Source of the DNA: Micrococcus sp.
GTDB lineage: Bacteria > Actinomycetota > Actinomycetes > Actinomycetales > Micrococcaceae
Direction: 5' to 3'
Assembly (NCBI RefSeq): GCF_030523875.1
Contig: NZ_JAUNHR010000021.1
Location: 1 to 32,659, forward strand
Length of the DNA: 32,659 nucleotides
Each line of letters begins with the position of its first letter. The stretch's first letter is position 1. A program made the position numbers and the translations under genes. Below, one piece after another: positions 25,415 to 32,659 of the stretch. The notes beneath the pieces are model-generated. The model was not told where the DNA came from. It made no database searches and was given only the letters and a program-made list of their open reading frames with translations.

Positions 25415-28231
25415 ATGGGTGAGACCCGCACCGCCGAGCCCCGTCCGCGCCTGCTCGTGCTGGACGGCCATTCGATGGCCTTCCGCGCGTTCTACGCCCT
25501 GCCCGCGGAGAACTTCGCCACGGACACGGGCCAGCACACCAACGCCGTGTACGGGTTCACGTCCATGCTGCTGACCATGATCCGCCAGCAGGCGCCCACT
25601 CATGTGGCGGTGGCCTTCGACCTCTCCGGGCCCACGTTCCGCTCCGCCGAGTACGGCGAGTACAAGGCCGGCCGCTCCGAGACCCCGGAGGAGTTCGCCG
25701 GGCAGATCGAGCTGACCGTGAAGGTCATGGACGCGCTCGGCATCCCCACCCTCACCAAGGAGGGCTATGAGGCGGACGACATCGTCGCCACCCTCTCCGC
25801 CCAGGCGGAGGCCGCCGGGTGGGACGTGTGCGTCGTCTCGGGGGACCGGGACGCCTTCCAGCTGATCTCCGAGACCACCACGGTGCTGTACCCCACGCGC
25901 GGGGTCTCCGAGGTCCCGGCCATGACGGCCGAGACCGTCCGGGCCAAGTACGGCGTGGAGCCGGCACAGTACCCCGAGCTGGCCGCCCTCGTGGGGGAGT
26001 CCGCGGACAACCTGCCCGGCGTGCCCGGCGTCGGGCCCGGGTTCGCCTCGAAGTGGCTCCAGAAGTACGGGGACCTGGAGGGCGTGCTCGCCCACGCGGA
26101 CGAGATCACCGGCAAGAAGGGCGAGGCCCTGCGCGCCCACCTCGAGGACGTCCGCCGCAACCGCCGGCTCAACGCCCTCGTGCGCGACCTCGAGCTGCCC
26201 GTGGCCCTCGAGGCCATGGAGCTGGCCATGCCCGAGCGCGAGCCCGTGGAGGAGCTCTTCGACGCGCTCCAGTTCAACCGCATCCGCGAGCGCGTGTTCG
26301 AGGTCTTCGCCGAGCGGCTCGGCGCGGACGCCCCGGCCCCCGACGTCCAGGCCGCCCCCGAGCCGGTCGTCGCCACGACGGCGGCCCAGCTGCGCGAGTT
26401 CCTCGCCGCCCACGCCGGCGGACTGCTGGGACTGCACGTGGCCGTGGACGGACCGGACCTGCTGCCCAAGCGCAAGGTGCCCGTGCCCGGGACCTTCGGC
26501 ACGCCCGTCGGGGTGGCGCTCGCGGCCGAGGACGCCGCGGTGTACGTGGACCTGGACGTCGCCGACCCGGACGCGGAGCTGCTGGACGAGCTGCGCGCCG
26601 TCCTCGCGGAGCCCGGCACGGACAAGGCCGTCCACGACCTCAAGCGCGTCCTCAAGGCCCTGGCCGCCCCCACGCGCCCCACCGCCCTGGGCCCGGAAGC
26701 CGCCCTGGAGGGCGTGGTCGACGACGTCGCCCTCTCCGCCTACCTGATCCAGCCGGACCGCCGGGACATCGACCTCGCCGCGCTCGCCCAGGCCCACCTG
26801 GGGGAGCCCCTCGAGGTCCCCGAGGACGCCCCCGCGCCCCAGGACGCCCAGGGCGCGTTCGACCTCGACGGCGACCAGGAGGCCGCCGAGCGCGCCGCCC
26901 TGGCCGCCCGGACCGCCCGCGCCGCGTGGATCGTGCGCCGGATCTCCGTGGAGTCCACCCCCCAGGTCCTCGACCGCGGCGCACAGCGGCTGCTCCAGGA
27001 GATGGAGATCCCCCTCGCCCGGCTGCTGGCCCGCATGGAGCTGGCCGGCATCGCCGTGGACCGCCCGGCCCTGGACGCCCTCCACGCCGACTTCACCGAG
27101 CGCGCCCAGGCCGCCAAGGAGTCCGCCTGGGCGTCCGTGGCCGAGGCCACCGGCGGCATGCAGGTCAACCTCGGCTCGCCCAAGCAGCTCCAGGAGGTCC
27201 TCTTCGAGCACCTCGACATGCCCCGGACCCGCAAGACCAAGACCGGGTGGTCCACCGACGTGGACTCCCTCCAGGACCTGCTCGAGAAGACCCAGCACCC
27301 GTTCCTGGAGAACCTCATGGCGCACCGCGACGCCACCAAGCTCCGCCAGACCGTCGAGGGCCTCCAGGAGACCGTCGCCCCCGACGGGCGCATCCACACC
27401 ACCTACTCCCAGACCGCCGCCGCCACCGGACGCCTCTCCTCCCTGCACCCCAACCTGCAGAACATCCCCGTGCGCACCGAGGCCGGCCGCCGCATCCGCG
27501 AGGCCTTCGTGGCCTCCGCCGTCGACGGCGAGGACGCCGTGCTCCTCTCCGCCGACTACTCCCAGATCGAGATGCGCATCATGGCGCACCTGTCCGAGGA
27601 CGCCGGGCTCATCGAGGCCTTCCGCACCGGCGAGGACCTGCACTCCTACGTCGGCTCCCAGGTCTTCGGCGTCGAGCCCGAGGAGGTCACCGCCGAGCAG
27701 CGCTCCAAGGTCAAGGCCATGTCCTACGGCCTGGCCTACGGGCTCTCCTCTTTCGGGCTGTCCAAGCAGCTCAAGATCGGCGTGGACGAGGCCCGCGGCC
27801 TCATGAAGGGCTACTTCGACCGCTTCGGCGGGGTCCGCGACTACCTGCGCGACGTCGTCGCGCAGGCCCGCCAGGACGGCTACACCTCCACCATCGAGGG
27901 TCGCCGCCGCTACCTGCCCGACCTCACCAGCGACAACCGCCAGCTGCGCGACATGGCCGAGCGCGCCGCCCTCAACGCCCCCATCCAGGGCTCCGCCGCG
28001 GACATCATCAAGCGCGCCATGCTCGACGTCCAGGCCGGCATCGAGGAGCAGGGCCTGCGCTCGCGGCTGCTGCTGCAGGTCCACGACGAGCTGATCCTCG
28101 AGGTCCCGACCTCGGAGCTGGCGGCCGCCACCGCCCTGGTGCAGGAGCGCATGGGACGGGCGGCCGACCTCTCCGTCCCGCTGGACGTCCACGTGGGCCA
28201 GGGGGTGAGCTGGCATGCCGCGGCCCACTGA
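25415..28231 (+). CDS. polA: DNA polymerase I PolA
   Basis: PolA fills gaps, removes RNA primers and acts in repair. The 938-residue protein has an N-terminal 5'-3' exonuclease (about 10-310, with LLVLDGHSMAFRAFYALP, the acidic EADDIVATL and SGDRDAFQLI, and the helix-hairpin-helix LPGVPGVGPGFASKWL). A 3'-5' exonuclease-like domain (about 330-530) appears inactive, because the catalytic Asp-x-Glu motif is missing. The polymerase domain follows: motif A DYSQIEMRI with Asp714, motif B from Arg763 with Lys767, Tyr771 and Tyr775, and motif C VHDELILE with Asp891. Tyr771 stands where E. coli has Phe762. The ATG has a GAGAGGAG site. The stop lies 17 bases inside the next gene. Confidence 0.96.
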   Translation: MGETRTAEPRPRLLVLDGHSMAFRAFYALPAENFATDTGQHTNAVYGFTSMLLTMIRQQAPTHVAVAFDLSGPTFRSAEYGEYKAGRSETPEEFAGQIELTVKVMDALGIPTLTKEGYEADDIVATLSAQAEAAGWDVCVVSGDRDAFQLISETTTVLYPTRGVSEVPAMTAETVRAKYGVEPAQYPELAALVGESADNLPGVPGVGPGFASKWLQKYGDLEGVLAHADEITGKKGEALRAHLEDVRRNRRLNALVRDLELPVALEAMELAMPEREPVEELFDALQFNRIRERVFEVFAERLGADAPAPDVQAAPEPVVATTAAQLREFLAAHAGGLLGLHVAVDGPDLLPKRKVPVPGTFGTPVGVALAAEDAAVYVDLDVADPDAELLDELRAVLAEPGTDKAVHDLKRVLKALAAPTRPTALGPEAALEGVVDDVALSAYLIQPDRRDIDLAALAQAHLGEPLEVPEDAPAPQDAQGAFDLDGDQEAAERAALAARTARAAWIVRRISVESTPQVLDRGAQRLLQEMEIPLARLLARMELAGIAVDRPALDALHADFTERAQAAKESAWASVAEATGGMQVNLGSPKQLQEVLFEHLDMPRTRKTKTGWSTDVDSLQDLLEKTQHPFLENLMAHRDATKLRQTVEGLQETVAPDGRIHTTYSQTAAATGRLSSLHPNLQNIPVRTEAGRRIREAFVASAVDGEDAVLLSADYSQIEMRIMAHLSEDAGLIEAFRTGEDLHSYVGSQVFGVEPEEVTAEQRSKVKAMSYGLAYGLSSFGLSKQLKIGVDEARGLMKGYFDRFGGVRDYLRDVVAQARQDGYTSTIEGRRRYLPDLTSDNRQLRDMAERAALNAPIQGSAADIIKRAMLDVQAGIEEQGLRSRLLLQVHDELILEVPTSELAAATALVQERMGRAADLSVPLDVHVGQGVSWHAAAH

Positions 28232-29609
28232 GCGCCCGGCCCCCGCGCCGGAGACGGCGGCGGCGCTGGCGGAGCACGGCCTCGAGCTGCGCCACCTCGT
28301 CTCGCCGTGGGAGACCGGCGACGCCGACCCCGACGCCCCCTTCGACCACGACCGCCGCTGGGCCGACCACCCGGCCGTGCGGCGGCACACCGCCGTGCTC
28401 CAGCGCAACTTCCACGAGGTCGGCGACCCGGACCTCGCGCTCGCGGACCGGTTCATCGGCGTGGAGCAGGGGGACCGGCGCCGGCTCAGCGGCGTCTACC
28501 CGCAGGGGTCCGACCCCGCGGGGACGGACCCGGTGGGCACGCTCGCCGACTTCACCAAGGACCTCAACACGGGCGGCGGCCACCGGCTGCCGGCCTGGTG
28601 CATCACCGAGGTGACCGTCTCACCGACGCACCGGCGTCGCGGGATCCTGCGGGCCATGCTGACCGAGACGCTGCGCCGCGGCGCCGCAGCGGGGGTGCCG
28701 CTGGCGCTGCTGACCGCCACCGAGGCCACCATCTACCGGCGGTTCGGCTTCGGGGTGTCCACGTACTACCGCTCCGTGTGGCTGGACGTCACCCGCGGGG
28801 TCCAGCTGCGGGGTCCGCGGCCGGCGGGCTCGTTCCGCTTCGTGGAGCCGACGGCCTCCGCCGAGCTGATCGACGGCCTCTGGCGCCGGGCCTTCGAGGC
28901 CCAGCCCGGCTCCGTGGAGCGGATCCGCTTCAGCGCGGCCCGGGAGACCGACCGGGACCCGCGCGTGAACGGCGGTCGGCCCGTCGGCCTGCGCGCCGTG
29001 GTGTTCGCCGGGGAGGACGGGCAGGAACGGGGCGTGGCCGTCTACCGCGTCACCGGCGACACCTCGGAGCTGGCCTCGGACGACCCGGCAACCGCCACCG
29101 TGGTGTCCCTGTGGGCCGCCGACGCCGACGCGCACCGCGCCCTGATCGAGTTCCTCGGCAACCTCGACCTCGTGGTGCGCCTGCGCCTGCCCGCCACCCC
29201 CGCCGACCGCCTGCTCGAGTTCCTCGTGCTCGACGAGTCCCGCATCCACACCCGCGGCGTCCACCACCACCTGTGGCACCGGGTCCTGGACGTGCCCGCG
29301 TGCTTCGCCGGCCGCCCCTACCTGCACGAGGGCGCCGTGACCGTGCGGGTCGAGGACGACCTGGGCCACGCCGCCGGCACGTGGGAGATCTCCGCCCGGG
29401 ACGGCCGCGGGGGCGCTCGGCGCGTGGCGGACGACGCCGCCGAGCTCACCCTCGACGTGGCCGAGCTGGGCTCCGTGCTGCTGGGCGGGGTCAAGGCGGA
29501 GATGATGCGCGAGGCCGCGATCCTGCGGGAGCACCGCCCCGGCGCCGCCGCGGACCTGGACACCCTGCTCCGCCAGCCCCGCCCGCCCTACTCCCTGACG
29601 AGCTTCTGA
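28215..29609 (+). CDS. Eis-type GNAT N-acetyltransferase (first of tandem pair)
   Basis: This 464-residue protein fits the Eis family: an N-terminal GNAT domain, a second GNAT-like domain and a C-terminal sterol-carrier-like domain. Family members acetylate amines such as aminoglycosides or lysines; the substrate here is unknown. The acetyl-CoA loop is TVSPTHRRRGILRAM (about 134-148). Tyr174 in ATIYRRFGFG matches the general-acid Tyr126 of M. tuberculosis Eis. The protein ends in Phe464 (SLTSF), so the C-terminal carboxylate used as base in Eis is kept. It is about 60 residues longer than Mtb Eis, partly from an N-terminal extension and a loop near 85-120. The start overlaps the polA end by 17 bases and has an AGGGGGTGAG site. 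Confidence 0.86.
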   Translation: MPRPTERPAPAPETAAALAEHGLELRHLVSPWETGDADPDAPFDHDRRWADHPAVRRHTAVLQRNFHEVGDPDLALADRFIGVEQGDRRRLSGVYPQGSDPAGTDPVGTLADFTKDLNTGGGHRLPAWCITEVTVSPTHRRRGILRAMLTETLRRGAAAGVPLALLTATEATIYRRFGFGVSTYYRSVWLDVTRGVQLRGPRPAGSFRFVEPTASAELIDGLWRRAFEAQPGSVERIRFSAARETDRDPRVNGGRPVGLRAVVFAGEDGQERGVAVYRVTGDTSELASDDPATATVVSLWAADADAHRALIEFLGNLDLVVRLRLPATPADRLLEFLVLDESRIHTRGVHHHLWHRVLDVPACFAGRPYLHEGAVTVRVEDDLGHAAGTWEISARDGRGGARRVADDAAELTLDVAELGSVLLGGVKAEMMREAAILREHRPGAAADLDTLLRQPRPPYSLTSF

Positions 29610-29623
29610 GCCGGGAGGACGCC

Positions 29624-30991
29624 GTGACCGACCCCGCCCGCCCGCCGCAGACCCTGCGTGCCCAGGCCGAGACCGCCCAGGAGCGCCTGGCCGGGCACGG
29701 CCTGGTGCTGCGGGACCTGGGGGTCCTCGCCCCCGAGGACCCCGCCGCCGCCCTGTTCCTGGGCGCCGTCGAGCGCGGCTTCTACGAGCCGGTGCCCACG
29801 GGCGGGCACCTGCGCGAGGTGCTCGAGGGCCACGCGGCGGACGGCCGCCGTCGTCTGGGCGTGTGGGAGCGGAACACGGACCCCGCGGCCACGGAGCCCG
29901 TCGCCACGTTCGAGGACTTCGTCCAGCCGCTGACCACGTGGCCCGGCCGGACGCTGGATGCCTGGCTGATCAGCGACGTCACCGTCTCCCCGGGGCACCG
30001 GCGGCGGGGGATCCTGCGGGCCATGATGCTGCGCTCCCTCGCCGACGCGGCCCGGGCCGGGATCGCCGTCGCCGCCCTGACCGCCTCCGAGGCCGCGATC
30101 TACGGCCGCTTCGGGTTCGGTGCCGCGACCCGCTGGCGTCGGGTGCACCTGGACGTGCGCGGCGAGCCGGCCCTCAGCGGCCCCGAGGCGGCCGGCGTCG
30201 TGCGGCCCGCGGACCCCCGGGGGATCGGGTCGCTCGTGGACGAGCTGTACCAGCGGGTGCGCCTGCGGCATCCGGGCACCGTGCAGCGCACCGCCTCGTT
30301 CCTGCCCCGCTGGGAGGACCGCTCCCTCGGCCGGGACGAGGGCAGGGGATCGGGGCTGTTCGCCGCCGTGCACCGCGACGCCGACGGCACCGTGCAGGGC
30401 GTTGCGCTCTACCGCTTCGCCGGGTGGGAGACGACGCCGCCCACGGTCACCGTGGAGACCTTCCTGGCCGCCACCGCCGACGCGCGGCGCGGCCTCGTCC
30501 GCTACCTGGCCCGCCTCGACCTGGTGGAGCGCGTGGTGTGGGAGCGCGCGCCCGAGGCGGGCTGGGTCGAGGCCCTGTTCGCCGACGAGCGCCGCGTGCG
30601 CGCCGACCGCGGCGGGGACGACCTGTACCTGCGGGTGCTGGACGTGCCCGCGGCCGTGGCCGGACGCGGGTACCGGGCGGACGGGGAGGTCGTCGTCGCC
30701 GTCGAGGACCGGCTGGGCCCGGCCGACGGGGTGTGGCGCCTGGTCGTGGCGGGCGGGCAGGGCCGGGCACGGCGCCTGGGCCCCTCGTCCGCGGCGGGCC
30801 CGCTGGGCGCCGAGGTGGTGATGGGCGTGGACCGGTTCTCCGCCCTGTGGCTCGGCGGCGCGGGACGGGGCGCCACGGCGGCCGTGCTGGCAGACGCCGG
30901 CGTCGTGGGGGAGCCCGTGCCCGGCGGCGCGGACCGGCTCGACGCGCTGCTGGCCCCGCGGCGGCCCCTGCACTGCCTGACGGGTTTCTGA
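29624..30991 (+). CDS. Eis-type GNAT N-acetyltransferase (second of tandem pair)
   Basis: This 455-residue protein is a diverged paralog of the preceding gene, with the same three-part Eis layout. Shared blocks are the acetyl-CoA loop TVSPGHRRRGILRAMM (about 120-135), TASEAAIYGRFGFG with the putative general acid Tyr160, LFADERRVRADRGGDDLYLRVLDVP, and the C-terminal CLTGF ending in Phe455. Outside these blocks the two differ widely, so the duplication looks old. The N-terminal region is not equivalent to that of the first copy. The GTG start has a GGGAGGA site and lies 14 bases after the first copy's stop, so both belong to one transcript, probably with polA. The stop abuts the rpsA -10 box. 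The substrate is unknown. Confidence 0.85.
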   Translation: MTDPARPPQTLRAQAETAQERLAGHGLVLRDLGVLAPEDPAAALFLGAVERGFYEPVPTGGHLREVLEGHAADGRRRLGVWERNTDPAATEPVATFEDFVQPLTTWPGRTLDAWLISDVTVSPGHRRRGILRAMMLRSLADAARAGIAVAALTASEAAIYGRFGFGAATRWRRVHLDVRGEPALSGPEAAGVVRPADPRGIGSLVDELYQRVRLRHPGTVQRTASFLPRWEDRSLGRDEGRGSGLFAAVHRDADGTVQGVALYRFAGWETTPPTVTVETFLAATADARRGLVRYLARLDLVERVVWERAPEAGWVEALFADERRVRADRGGDDLYLRVLDVPAAVAGRGYRADGEVVVAVEDRLGPADGVWRLVVAGGQGRARRLGPSSAAGPLGAEVVMGVDRFSALWLGGAGRGATAAVLADAGVVGEPVPGGADRLDALLAPRRPLHCLTGF

Positions 30992-30997
30992 TAGTCT
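30992..30997 (+). promoter_or_regulatory. Candidate -10 box of rpsA
   Basis: TAGTCT begins one base after the stop codon of the second acetyltransferase gene. It predicts a start near 31003-31005 and a leader of about 130 bases. CTGCAC (30968-30973) at 18-base spacing is a weak candidate -35. Confidence 0.45.
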
Positions 30998-31003
30998 GAC
31001 GGG

Positions 31004-31088
31004 GCACTCTCGTGCGCAATCAGTACTGTCCATCACAACCCACGTCGGGTGGGGGCACCAGTGTGCCCCGCGGGCCTCGTGTCGAGGC
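31004..31088 (+). promoter_or_regulatory. Structured rpsA leader with successive hairpins
   Basis: Four stem-loops can be drawn in the untranslated leader. GCAC/GTGC is at 31004-31015 with a TCTC loop. CCCAC/GTGGG is at 31039-31053. GGGGCAC/GTGCCCC is at 31052-31069 with a CAGT loop. GCCTCG/CGAGGC is at 31074-31088 with a TGT loop. The second and third share two bases and cannot both be complete. S1 protein is known to repress its own mRNA through leader structure in E. coli, so autoregulation is a reasonable guess here. A terminator-antiterminator switch is another. Confidence 0.4.
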
Positions 31089-31133
31089 GCCGGACCGGGC
31101 GTGATCCCAGATCCCAATCGGAGTCCCTCCTAC

Positions 31134-32588
31134 ATGACCACCACTTCCAACGCCCCGCAGGTCGCCGTCAACGACATCGGCTCCGCCGAGGACCTCCTCG
31201 CCGCCATCGACGAGACCATCAAGTACTTCAACGATGGCGACCTCGTCGAGGGCACCGTCGTCAAGGTGGACCGCGACGAGGTCCTGCTCGACATCGGCTA
31301 CAAGACCGAGGGCGTCATCCCGTCCCGCGAGCTGTCCATCAAGCACGATGTGGACCCGGACGAGGTCGTGGCCGTGGGCGACTCCGTCGAGGCCCTCGTC
31401 CTCACCAAGGAGGACAAGGAGGGTCGCCTGATCCTCTCCAAGAAGCGTGCGCAGTACGAGCGCGCCTGGGGCGACATCGAGAAGATCAAGGAGGACGACG
31501 GCGTCGTCGAGGGCACCGTCATCGAGGTCGTCAAGGGCGGCCTCATCCTCGACATCGGTCTGCGCGGCTTCCTGCCCGCCTCGCTGGTGGAGATGCGCCG
31601 CGTGCGCGACCTGGCCCCCTACATCGGCCAGAAGCTCGAGGCGAAGATCATCGAGCTGGACAAGAACCGCAACAACGTGGTCCTGTCCCGCCGCGCCTGG
31701 CTCGAGCAGACCCAGTCCGAGGTCCGCTCCAACTTCCTCCACAAGCTGGAGAAGGGCCAGGTCCGCCAGGGCACCGTGTCCTCGATCGTCAACTTCGGCG
31801 CCTTCGTGGACCTGGGCGGCGTGGACGGCCTCGTGCACGTCTCCGAGCTGTCCTGGAAGCACATCGACCACCCGTCCGAGGTGGTCGAGGTGGGCCAGGA
31901 GGTCACCGTCGAGGTCCTCGAGGTGGACATGGACCGCGAGCGCGTCTCCCTGTCGCTGAAGGCGACCCAGGAGGACCCGTGGCAGCTGTTCGCCCGCACC
32001 CACGCCCTGGGTCAGGTCGTGCCGGGCAAGGTCACCAAGCTCGTCCCGTTCGGCGCGTTCGTGCGCGTCGAGGACGGCATCGAGGGCCTGGTGCACATCT
32101 CCGAGCTGGCCTCGCGCCACATCGACACCGCCGAGCAGGTCGTGTCGGTCAACGACCAGCTGTTCGTCAAGGTCATCGACATCGACCTCGAGCGTCGCCG
32201 CATCTCCCTGTCCCTCAAGCAGGCCAACGAGGGCGTGGACCCGGACGGCACCGAGTTCGACCCGGCCCTGTACGGCATGGCCGCGGAGTACGACGAGGAG
32301 GGGAACTACAAGTACCCCGAGGGCTTCGACGTCGAGACCAACGAGTGGATGGAGGGCTTCGAGTCCGAGCGCGCCGCGTGGGAGCAGCAGTACGCCGACG
32401 CGCAGTCCCGCTGGGAGGCCCACAAGGAGCAGGTGCGCCGCTCCCTGGAGGAGGAGTCCCAGGCCGGCGCCGAGGCGCCCGTCTCCGGCGGCTCCACCTA
32501 CTCGTCCGAGGCCCCGGCCTCCGACGGCGGCACCCTGGCCTCCGACGAGGCCCTCGCCGCCCTGCGCGAGAAGCTGACCGGCAACTGA
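31134..32588 (+). CDS. rpsA: 30S ribosomal protein S1
   Basis: RpsA binds mRNA at the ribosome and, in actinobacteria, also takes part in other RNA tasks. The 484-residue protein has four S1 domains, starting near residues 35 (GDLVEGTVV), 122 (DGVVEGTVIEV), 209 (GQVRQGTVSSIVNFGAFVDL) and 294 (GQVVPGKVTKLVPFGAFVRV). The last two carry the complete FGAFV and GLVHISEL motifs. Four domains rather than six is normal for actinobacteria. The last 110 residues are acidic and low in complexity, with a Glu/Ala/Ser-rich tail, and are probably disordered. The ATG at 31134 matches the family start, with a CGGAG site about 10 bases upstream; a GTG at 31101 in frame is not supported. A perfect hairpin follows the stop. 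Confidence 0.96.
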   Translation: MTTTSNAPQVAVNDIGSAEDLLAAIDETIKYFNDGDLVEGTVVKVDRDEVLLDIGYKTEGVIPSRELSIKHDVDPDEVVAVGDSVEALVLTKEDKEGRLILSKKRAQYERAWGDIEKIKEDDGVVEGTVIEVVKGGLILDIGLRGFLPASLVEMRRVRDLAPYIGQKLEAKIIELDKNRNNVVLSRRAWLEQTQSEVRSNFLHKLEKGQVRQGTVSSIVNFGAFVDLGGVDGLVHVSELSWKHIDHPSEVVEVGQEVTVEVLEVDMDRERVSLSLKATQEDPWQLFARTHALGQVVPGKVTKLVPFGAFVRVEDGIEGLVHISELASRHIDTAEQVVSVNDQLFVKVIDIDLERRRISLSLKQANEGVDPDGTEFDPALYGMAAEYDEEGNYKYPEGFDVETNEWMEGFESERAAWEQQYADAQSRWEAHKEQVRRSLEEESQAGAEAPVSGGSTYSSEAPASDGGTLASDEALAALREKLTGN

Positions 32589-32600
32589 GCGCCGTCGCCT

Positions 32601-32617
32601 GACCGTCCCTGACGGTC
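32601..32617 (+). terminator. Hairpin after rpsA
   Basis: GACCGTC (32601-32607) and GACGGTC (32611-32617) form a perfect 7-bp stem with a CCT loop, 12 bases after the rpsA stop. No T-tract follows. The remaining 42 bases of the window show no gene. Confidence 0.5.
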
Positions 32618-32659
32618 CGCGCTGACACCGCCGACGCCCCGTCCCTCCGCCGCACGGAG

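Noticed and set aside
24404..28456. Open frame of 1350 codons on the minus strand opposite mnhG and polA
   Set aside because: It crosses several real genes on both strands, its translation is low complexity, and no ribosome binding site or family match is seen. The long minus-strand frame at 18521-21475 opposite mnhA is rejected for the same reason.
1..32659. CRISPR arrays, IS elements, phage genes, attachment sites next to tRNA-Leu
   Set aside because: I saw no spaced direct repeats, transposase or integrase frames, and no repeat of the tRNA 3' end. The region downstream of the tRNA is continuous with housekeeping genes.

Overview
The window is an ordinary chromosomal stretch of a very GC-rich actinobacterium. 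I did not compute the GC content, but third codon positions are almost all G or C. Gene content and order match the conserved actinobacterial block hisE-hisG-hisF-hisI-trpE-(membrane protein)-trpC-trpB-trpA-lgt-gltBD-pyk-(ANTAR regulator)-polA-rpsA, known for example from Mycobacterium tuberculosis. The compact spacing, the HGxxPAAW protein and the style of the sequences suggest Micrococcaceae, probably a Micrococcus. That placement is inference. I see no phage, IS element, integron, CRISPR array, toxin or secondary-metabolite cluster.

Layout. Positions 2-1979 hold hisE, hisG and hisF (histidine synthesis) on the plus strand. Positions 2016-2741 hold a minus-strand TIGR03085-type putative metal-binding protein, divergent from hisI. 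Positions 2781-9727 hold a tightly coupled plus-strand run: hisI, trpE, a Trp-associated membrane protein, an HGxxPAAW membrane protein, trpC, trpB, trpA and lgt. Several of these genes overlap by 1-4 bases. trpD, trpG and hisA are not here. Positions 9895-16000 hold gltB-gltD (NADPH glutamate synthase). Positions 16074-17558 hold pyk, convergent with a minus-strand PdtaR-like ANTAR response regulator (17571-18164). Positions 18373-18454 hold tRNA-Leu(CAA). A 42-codon small ORF with a perfect Shine-Dalgarno follows, then a six-gene Mrp-type cation/proton antiporter operon (18695-24814) in which subunits A and B are fused. A hotdog thioesterase (minus), polA, two tandem Eis-type acetyltransferases and rpsA (31134-32588) complete the window.

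Regulatory reading. A TAGNNT-type -10 box recurs just upstream of the transcription units (hisI, gltB, pyk, the response regulator, polA, rpsA). At hisI, pyk and the divergent TIGR03085 gene it lies only 6-8 bases before the start codon, which predicts leaderless mRNAs. Hairpins without T-tracts sit at all three convergent gene junctions and after gltD and rpsA. The rpsA leader is long and carries several hairpins.

The window is mostly housekeeping. The points most worth a second look are the small ORF between tRNA-Leu and the Mrp operon, which lies in a stretch of about 570 bases with no TA dinucleotide; the structured rpsA leader; the overlapping divergent leaderless promoters at hisI; the pyk/regulator terminator that contains both stop codons; the tandem Eis paralogs; and the two membrane proteins of unknown role inside the trp operon.
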